From NCBI GenBank assembly GCA_964017185.1, contig OZ024884.1, forward strand, positions 19,066,048-19,130,047: a DNA stretch of 64,000 nt, read 5' to 3'. Within the stretch, counting starts at the first letter, position 1. Each line of letters opens with the position of its first letter. This DNA comes from Rugalucina vietnamica. Lineage: Eukaryota; Mollusca; Bivalvia; Lucinida; Lucinidae. The notes beneath the pieces are model-generated. The model did no database searches, was not told where the DNA came from, and saw only the letters and a program-made list of their open reading frames with translations. A program made the position numbers and the translations under genes. Below are positions 57,043 to 64,000 of the stretch, piece after piece.

Positions 57043-57215
57043 GAGCCTTCGATTGAGAAAACCAACACTTACCAGGCCCGACACAAGCCAGGCTGTGCGG
57101 CGATAGAAGATAGCTAGCTAGAAATTTGTATTTAGGAATTAGAGTGATTGTTCTACCCATGAAACGAACACAAAATCACTGATACCGCACTTTTGTGTTC
57201 CCATATTCAAAACAA
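57043..57215 (+). mobile_element. MITE family A copy, decayed
   Basis: GAGCC left end, GAGAAAACCAACA, GACACAAGCCAGGCTGTG and TTGTTCTACCCATGAAACGA match. The hairpin is largely lost and the right end unclear. Confidence 0.55.
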
Positions 57216-57294
57216 TAATCAATGCAATGATCGTTCTGAAATGGCCTCAGCCGTTACCAAGGATGAAAAGCACCACATACAGCACCCAAAACTT

Positions 57295-57433
57295 TTTTAA
57301 ATCGCGTCATGAGAAACGCTGTGATTTTGCACACGTGAAATTTCAAGCCTCTAGACATATTCAGTACCTGTACAGTCCAATTAGTCTCCAGTCCTGGTCA
57401 GCAATTCTTAAAGTATTTTGTTGCCGCGGGTCA
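57295..57433 (-). mobile_element. possible MITE family A remnant
   Basis: GTGAAATTTCAAGCCTCTAG, CCTGTACAGTCC and CCTGGTCAGCAATTCTTAAA resemble the reverse of the family. Both ends are worn. Confidence 0.35.
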
Positions 57434-57509
57434 TTTGTATATTGGATAGTTTCTCACATTGGCTTTTATTTGTGGTGCTACTTTGGATCTGAGTCTGTTA
57501 CTTCCTGGT

Positions 57510-57726
57510 CATTATGAGGATAACATGTCCGTGTAATGTGTACACCCAGTAAATCCCACTTTTATATATATTAAAACTAGAGAACACAGGGAGATACCTA
57601 TTTTATTATTTTTGCTATAATACATAAAGTGTGGGTACTCGTTAGAACCGCGTAGCAGAGGCGGGTCTAACATGTACCCATAATCTATGTTTGCAAAGTG
57701 AATTGCAAAGGCGTGTTTTCGAAATG
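57510..57726 (+). mobile_element. MITE family B copy, decayed
   Basis: CATTATGAGGATAACATGTC at the left and GGCGTGTTTTCGAAATG at the right. Hairpin AGTGTGGGTACTCGTTAGAA, loop CGCGTAGCAGAGGCG. Confidence 0.7.
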
Positions 57727-57893
57727 CTGTTTATGGTCTTTCTGCTAGCGCTAAGATTGACCAAATGCCCTAGAGAGTTTGGAATGGAATCAAAAGCCAA
57801 CACAATATGTATGTACGTATGCACCATTGTAAGAGTTAGCACAGGCTACACACATGTATATCCATGTGAAAAAGCTATAGAAAGTTGATAAAT

Positions 57894-58131
57894 GAGCCGC
57901 CTCATGAGAAAACCAACAATCTGCATATGCGAAAACAAAGACGCAGATCAGCTTCGCGGTGACCCCGAAGCTGATCAGCGCCTTTGTTTTCGCTACACGG
58001 ATAGTACACTTCTTTTTAAATCTGAAATTTCAAGCCTCTAGCTCTTGACTGTGACCGTACAGGTTGGTTTGTGACGGTCCTGTTCGGAAACCACATTGTT
58101 GGTTTTCCCACGAGGCGGCTCAAATGCAATT
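57894..58131 (-). mobile_element. MITE family A copy, TTCGCGG-type hairpin
   Basis: GAGCC and GGCTC ends, AAAT on both sides. Hairpin TTCGCGGTGACCCCGAA has one mismatch. TIR type is GAGAAAACCAACA. It ends 169 bp from the stop codon of the YqaJ gene. Confidence 0.82.
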
Positions 58132-58299
58132 TTACCAAATTAAATTGTATTTGAGTTCACGGAGTAGAACTCGTACTGAGTAAAATATGCTGGTGAAATT
58201 TACTTTTAAAATTGCCATTCGATACCGTAAAGTCCACTTTTAAAAATGGCACTATATGCTATTATGGTCCGGCATATATTTCTGTAAATCTTTGAACAG

Positions 58300-58509
58300 T
58301 CATGGACCATTTAAACAACGCACAAATCCCTCATCATCAACATTAAGTCCCATTCTATCTGTCGGAAGTAACTTTGATTCATTTCGTCTTGCTTTCTCAT
58401 ATCGAACCCCAAGAGTACCCCTCTCAACAGCATTTCTCTCGAAAGACATAACTGCCTCCTTCTTCTTTCCTTTCAACCGTTTTCTCTCTTGATGGTCGAA
58501 GAAGTGGTC
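58300..58509 (-). CDS. YqaJ gene, terminal exon
   Basis: Acceptor ACTATTGCAG; starts KDHFFDHQERKRLKGKKKE and ends RCLNGP then TGA at 58300. Basic and probably nuclear. Confidence 0.8.
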   Translation of the reverse strand, partial: DHFFDHQERKRLKGKKKEAVMSFERNAVERGTLGVRYEKARRNESKLLPTDRMGLNVDDEGFVRCLNGP

Positions 58510-61500
58510 TCTGCAATAGTAATTGTGTATTAAAACATGTCGTGAAAACATACCCAGACTCGTGCGTTTTAGAAACATTATACATGTACTTGCCAATTTC
58601 ACTTCTATAACCATGTCTTTTCTGTTATAATTGCGAGATTTGAGCAAAACAAATAGTTCTCTACTACAAAAAAAATCTCTAAAGGGCCAGAAACATTACT
58701 TTTTATTTAGATGCAAAGCCACAATTGCAAATGGTATAGATTGTATTCTATTGAAACCGTTTCGATGTCCCATCATCCTTAACATCTCATAACTTACTTA
58801 GTGTCGATCCCTCTGATGATCCTTTCACCATTTGCCAACTTCGGAACCGATGGCTGGTGTGGAACGTCTGTGTAGAATGATGGAATATTCTCCGGCTCTA
58901 CAAGCTTATAGACAGTGCTTCTTGCTGTCCTGTAGGAGAACGTCCTGGAATTAAAATGAAAACTCCATGTACGGTTAATGTTTGTCAGTCAATGCTTAAA
59001 ACAAATGTACCTGCCTCTCTAGGCTAGACTGACTGTACTATATGAGCCACCTCGTGGGAAAACCAACGATGTGGTTTCCGAACAGGTCTGACACAAACTG
59101 GGCTGTACAAGCACAGAAGATGGCTAGAGGCTGGAAATTTTGGATTTAGAAAGTAGAGAAATTGTACTATCCGTGTAGCGAAAACAAAGGCGCTGATCAG
59201 CTTCGCAGTTACTGCGAAGCTGATCTGCGCCTTTGGGTTTCACATAGGCAGATTGTTGGTTTTCCCATGATGCGGCTCATATAATAAGCATTATAAAATA
59301 AAGAAAAGAAAGCACAGGAATGGACATGATTAAATTCAAAATTCCAACCCAGACGCAAAATGTGAAACAAAACTAAACAAAACAAGACGGATAAAACAAT
59401 ATGACAATACATAATAATGAAGAGTAAGATGACTAGCTCTTTTCTAGACAGGTAGCCATCAGGCTAACTACAACTAAAACAAAATTTGCGTATACATGTA
59501 CAACAAAGACGTAGACAAACTAAACATTCAAAGTAAAGAACCGCCTCTGTATGGTCAGCAAAGAATTTCTGGAGGATTTAATGTCTAAAATCATTGCATT
59601 ATAAACAAGATAAACAAACTAACATTACTTGTAGGATTAAGCAATAAAAAGAAAACTGAGATCCTTTAAGAGCAATGAGCGTATTGATGAGATAAGGGAT
59701 GGGCCATACATGCAGTTAATGCATTTCTGACAAAATCAGGTTTAGAATAGGGCCCAACGATCAATGTCTGAAATCGGGGATATGGCGTTTGCCATCACCC
59801 TTAACCTTAACAATATTGTAATTAAAAAAGTGTATGGAATTATGCGTGTGTGGACAGTAAAGATTTTTTTTTACTTTTTAAAGATAAGGAACACACAAAC
59901 CTTAAAGATAGGGAACACAGCAGATGTGTCTATACAGAGTTAGTATTCATACAAAATAAATAAATAAATTGGTAAAAGAAGTATCTCTACGTTGTGTAAG
60001 AACATTTGTTAATCATGCTTACCTGTTAGGGTCCAGGCGTGTGTAAAGTTTCTCAGTGGCTGTGCCTATGAACCGTCCAAATTCCATGGTTGTGACAGTA
60101 CCATGTCCCTGTTTGTCATACTGTGTTAATTCGGAGAAGAACGTCTCTCCCATCATAGAGCTGAAGGCTCTGACATTGTAAGTTCCTGTTTCACATAATG
60201 CGTACAAGAGAGACTTGGCATCTATATTGGCTATCAGAGCCTCCCATAATTGTAGCGGCCACCCACGAATGTTCGTCGTTGGTGGAGGGAACACACTAAA
60301 GTCTATTTCATCAAGTAGCCTTTTTCTCAACCGTTTTCGCATCGCTATTCTGTCTTTGGCTGGAATTCCTGGATCGTCTTCACTCTTCCACCATTCACGT
60401 ATATCTCGACATAGGTCTGCGGCATCCACGTCACCGTTCTGTCTCATTTTTCTTTCCACAGGTTCGCTGAAATGGGTGACTGCCATGGAAACTGACATAG
60501 GTTCTGTGATTTCCTCTATCATTACTGGCGAAAGGAAAGTGGTTTTCGACTTTGCAACTGTCAGCCATGGCGTGTTTGGAAGACCATGTAAGCCTCCCTT
60601 ACAACATTTTCTGCGGGCACTTCCGACACTCTTCGGAGAGTTTCCGTATTGAGAGAGTATCCCTTTGGAAACCAACACACCGGGGCACATTTTATACTGT
60701 CTTTTGTCCATAATCTATCCAAATCACAACACAGATAAACTATTGCTTCTGACGCCTTTTCTCTACGAAGGTTGTATGAACGAATTAGCAATGTCTTAAT
60801 GTCACTGAGTACAGATATAAGGTCCTTTGCATTGATTGATTTTGAGTCCGACATATACGTGTTATCCACAGACCTATCGTTGACCGCTGATTCAAACAGC
60901 CCTATGAGTTCAACATTTGAGCTTTTGTATTCTATTTCTTCTTTCAAAGCTTTCACCTCTGTTGATAATTTTGTTGGCTTCTTTGGATTTTCATTCCCAT
61001 AAATGTGTTTCGCTAACTCATAACTCCTTTCAAACAAATCGCTGTCCCTGTTTAACTTAAACACTGAGGAAGTATCAGGTCTCCATGACAAGTACAACAA
61101 ACTGTCAACGTTCAAAGCCTCAATTTCTGCCAAGCATTGTAAGAGATACCGAGGTGGAAGTTTTTTATGCATTTGCTTTACAGGACATTTGAGTTCAATT
61201 GCTGCTGTAGTTGAATCAAAACTATCTGCCCGTCTCAAACTGCCATCCGGGGAAACAACCATAAACGAGCCATCTAGCTCAACACAGCCTTCCTCGTAAA
61301 AGCGCACACTTGGTTCAATAACAGGTAATACCTTCCCAACCATTGTCGCAACGGCGTTTTGTTCATTGATTGTCCCGTAGTCCAACATTTCTTGCACGGC
61401 TGCAGAAAACGGCTTTGGTGGCACGTGGCAAATCACTTCCTCAAAATGTTCCTTTTCCTTTTGTAATCCGTCGAGTCCAATCGCTTTGAAAAATGTGCTA

Positions 61501-63106
61501 CCCGTAATTTTTGCCTTTTCTCGAATTGCTTTCCACTCGTCCGTTCTTTGTTTCACCATCCTTGTGTCAGAGCTGGATGACACACCTTCTGCAAGCTCTT
61601 GAAAGTTAGCACATTGGTCAATGTTCACTTTGTCTCCGAGTGTGTATTTGCTGTCCTGCATATATGCCAAGTAAAGACAGATCGTTTCTCTCAACTTTTC
61701 AAAAGCTTGCAGGAAGTCATCTATATCATGTATGAAAGCTATTATACCACTTATGGCGAATACATATTTGCTTTTTCGCCAGTTTTCTTCTCCTCCACGC
61801 TCAATTAATTTCTTCTTAGAATATTCTTTTTTCTCTTTAATGTCTTGAATAGCAATCACGCTATATGACAAGTCTTTAAGGGCAAATTGCAGGGACTTTA
61901 CACTATTTTCACTTGCTTCTGGTGACAGTGCCTTAATATCAGCACAACTTTCTAAACATTCAAGATCCTGCACTGACTTCTCAATCACACTTATCTTCTT
62001 TTTTAATTCTTCCTGTCGCTGTTCTAGGGACATACCGTCCTCATGGCCTAATATATCGACATCGCCAGAGTTTTCCGTTAACCCTTGCTTAATTTTCTTC
62101 CCATCATAAGTGAGGCATGCTGATTTCGATTTTAAAGCGTCAGCCAGAGAATACATCGCATCAGTGAGCATACCTGGAGGACGTTCTCGTGTTTCAGATT
62201 CAGAATACGGTGTGAAGTTCCGTAATATATCGACAGACGGAACAGCAAAGTTGATATCCGAGTTTATGGGGGAAAATTCTCCTTTCTTTGTTTCACCTAA
62301 GACCACCTGAGAAGTGTTCTTATATCCACTCATGAAATTAATAAATTTTCCACCAAAGACTCGCCATCCAAGTTTCCAAAACTTTTTTGTTTGGTCACTG
62401 TAACGCATTGACGATGTGTTTTCCATTGTGTACCACTTAAGAACCTCAACCCACAGGAGATATGCAATATTGTCCAATGGGAAGTTGTTAGAATGAACAA
62501 GTCTGCAGAAATCCAAAAAGGATTTCTTTGTTCCGGATTCTTCGAGAGTTTTCAGTACATTAGGCAGTATGTCATTCATTTCCTGAATGTCTTGTTCAAG
62601 CGCAGTTTGAGATAGTGAAAACGACTGCAGAGTATCTGATGTAAGAGAATCTTGTAGATAGTTCCTACTCTCCTGACTACTTGAATTTAATCCCCTGACA
62701 TCAGCTAATGGTTCGGCTGTGAACTCTAATGGAAATGCTTCATATGTATCGTCGCCTGACTCGGGCGTAAACAGTGACCGAGCTGAACTACCACGTATTC
62801 GTTTGGTTGCTGGTGACTTTGATGGTGTTGGCCGAAACTTCTGCCGTCTATGGGACGTTCCCTTACTCAGTGGGGAACCTGGTGACCTTGACCATAATTT
62901 TCTTTTCCTATCTGTCGATTTAATGGGCGATGAATCTTGTTTTTTCTTTGATGAAATTTGCGGTGAAATTAGAACATCCAAAAGACCCGGCCATTTTACA
63001 CACGAACGAGGAATTTCCAGAGATTTCCTTTGTCTGCCAAGTCTTTGTTGTTTCTTCCGTGACTTAGAGATTTTGATGGTCAGGTGTGTTTTTTTCTTCG
63101 CCATAT
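58300..63106 (-). CDS. YqaJ-type nuclease domain gene, at least four exons, one frameshift
   Basis: Coding exons are 63106-60023, 58944-58798 and 58509-58300; an upstream non-coding exon is implied by an acceptor (TTTATGTTTCAG) directly before the ATG at 63104. The product is about 1,110 residues. Residues 1-110 are Lys/Arg/Ser-rich with likely nuclear signals. A conserved-looking middle (about 190-340) includes MRYSDQTKKFWKLGW and ACLTYDGKKIKQGL. A coiled-coil-like stretch (360-450) follows. The YqaJ/lambda-exonuclease fold is at about 520-680: DEWKAIREKAKITGS, YGTINEQNA (Glu 581), VSPDGS (Asp 620), IELKCP (Glu 637, Lys 639) and YLLQCLAEIEAL. This is the PD-(D/E)XK pattern of a DNA exonuclease. 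Such proteins are multi-copy in bivalves as I recall, and may be transposon-associated or domesticated. A frame change near 60561 divides the first exon. Confidence 0.75.
58798..58944 (-). CDS. YqaJ gene, third coding segment (49 codons)
   Basis: Acceptor TTTTAATTCCAG and donor AA then GTAAGT. Both junctions keep frame: AG plus G before, AA plus A after. It reads TFSYRTARSTVYKLVEPENI and onward without stops. Confidence 0.8.
58945..60022 (-). other. intron of the YqaJ gene
   Basis: 1,078 bp between a GTAAGC donor and a TTCCAG acceptor. It carries one family A MITE (59044-59278) and a pair of GATARGGAACACA repeats near 59885-59920. Confidence 0.75.
59044..59278 (+). mobile_element. MITE family A copy in an intron, TTCGCAG-type hairpin
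   Basis: GAGCC and GGCTC ends, ATAT on both sides. Palindrome TTCGCAGTTACTGCGAA is perfect. It lies in antisense orientation within the YqaJ gene intron. Confidence 0.85.
60023..60560 (-). CDS. YqaJ gene, main coding exon, second frame
   Basis: Continues as WLTVAKSKTTFLSPVMIEE and ends at LDPNR across the donor CAG then GTAAGC (60022). It carries an EF-hand-like FSELTQYDKQGHGTVTTMEF segment near its end, though without clear calcium ligands throughout. The frame is open back to 60711, so the exact shift point lies between 60561 and 60711. Confidence 0.7.
60564..63104 (-). CDS. YqaJ gene, main coding exon, first frame
   Basis: 847 codons from the ATG next to the splice acceptor. It ends at a TGA (60561-60563) just after FQTRHG. 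The following stretch is clearly coding in another frame, so the stop is probably caused by an indel. Confidence 0.75.
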
Positions 63107-63179
63107 CTGAAACATAAAAGATTAGAAATAACAAACTGTATTCAACATGTATCGGGTGCCGTTTTACTATATATTCCCT

Positions 63180-63345
63180 ATTTATGGATATCCAAAATTC
63201 ATTTATGTATATCCAAAATCAATTCATGGATATCCAAAATTCATTTATGGATGTCCATAATTTATGTTTTGATATCCAAAAAATAATCTAGGATATCCAA
63301 AAATAATCTAGGATATCCTAAAATGAATTAAGGACATCCTAAAAT
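63180..63345 (+). repeat. ~21-bp GGATATCCAAAAT minisatellite upstream of the YqaJ gene
   Basis: About eight degenerate units of TTTATGGATATCCAAAATTC, changing to CTAGGATATCC variants. The GGATATCC core is self-complementary. It lies about 75 bp upstream of the first coding exon. Confidence 0.75.
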
Positions 63346-63878
63346 GATGAATGTGTGGTCTATATCATTGTTTTTAATGTGTTCCATATCATGTTATAAC
63401 ACTCTCTAATGAAGCGCAACACTATGACAGCTGAATTGAGTTGAAATGGCTCGGGGGAAGGGGGGCAGGGTAATTTTGGTACGAACGTGCCGCCAAATAC
63501 TTTAAAACATACCACATTCACATACCTTGCCTTCGAAAAATAGGGACCCATTCATCGCGCGTATACTTGATTGTATAAAAGTTTGACCTACTCACATATG
63601 TAGTTTTGGTTTTTATGTTGCCTTCACACAAATTCATACAAAAAATGATACGAACGTTATTTTAGTTCGACTTTATTAGCTGCGTATCTCAGCAAAATGT
63701 GTTTTTAAACATGGATGTCAGAAACTTTTGGTCATTCATATACGAAATATGGGAAAATGGGACCATTCATATACTTTTATTTGAAAAATGAAGACAATTC
63801 ATATACCTAATGAGGCTGAAAAAGGGGGTTATTCGGGCAGCACGTCCGTACTTTGTCTTACATGGATAGATATCACCC

Positions 63879-63879
<1 letters not shown>
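63346..63879. other. no gene recognised
   Basis: CATTCATATAC occurs four times between 63510 and 63805 in diverged surroundings. No exon seen. Confidence 0.35.

Positions 63880-63923
<44 letters not shown>
63880..63923 (+). repeat. poly-C run of 44
   Basis: Uninterrupted C tract, the longest homopolymer in the window. Length may not be reliable. Confidence 0.95.
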
Positions 63924-63924
<1 letters not shown>

Positions 63925-64000
63925 AGTCTAATGGTCATTTTATGGCGGATATGGTTGATAATAGAATTTGTGTGATGCCGGTTTTTCCAATAAAAACGCA

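Noticed and set aside
60516-60562. A 45-bp intron (GTAAGG to ACAG) explaining the YqaJ frame change
   Set aside because: Removing it does not restore the downstream frame, and it is shorter than typical animal introns.
60215-60652. 145-codon plus-strand frame
   Set aside because: Antisense shadow of the YqaJ gene exon.
62719-63117. 132-codon plus-strand frame
   Set aside because: Antisense shadow of the basic N-terminal region of the YqaJ gene.

Overview
The window looks like repeat-rich nuclear DNA from an invertebrate animal, most likely a marine bivalve or another mollusc. Supporting signs are AT-rich sequence, spliced exons with GT/AG borders, tRNA-derived SINEs, a CR1/Jockey-type retroposon, and very dense short inverted-repeat elements. 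The lineage call is inference from general character. Nothing bacterial was seen.

True genes are few. (1) A minus-strand multi-exon gene at 58300-63106 encodes a large basic-tailed protein with a YqaJ-type (lambda-exonuclease-like, PD-(D/E)XK) nuclease domain; one apparent frameshift sits near 60561. (2) A plus-strand C2H2 zinc-finger terminal exon at 55991-56422 carries a one-base frameshift. (3) A small two-exon plus-strand coding unit lies at 49486-50151; its function is not recognised. (4) A 5'-truncated retroposon reverse transcriptase ORF lies at 23198-24319 on the minus strand.

Most of the window is repeats. Family A is a ~235-bp MITE with GAGCC...GGCTC ends and a long internal hairpin. 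About 30 copies or fragments are spread from 1.1 kb to 59.3 kb, many flanked by 4-bp duplications of the form ANNT. Family B is a ~280-bp MITE with a different GC-rich internal palindrome and about 10 copies. Families C and D are further inverted-repeat MITEs. Family E is a long non-coding element starting with a GCTCACCTGAGCC palindrome and built from ~460-bp tandem units; it is present at 21.9-26.7 kb and 52.3-53.8 kb. tRNA-derived SINEs with a shared core occur at about seven places.

Three larger fold-back structures (2.1-2.8, 14.1-16.3 and 35.5-38.0 kb) have inverted ends and bodies or arms filled with short degenerate motifs, a different motif in each. Tandem arrays with 43-, 33- and 70-bp units lie at 9.4-10.1, 33.7-34.3 and 34.8-35.5 kb. 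Nested insertions give a relative history: E is inserted in B twice, the retroposon is inserted in E, and one family A copy lies in an intron of the YqaJ gene.
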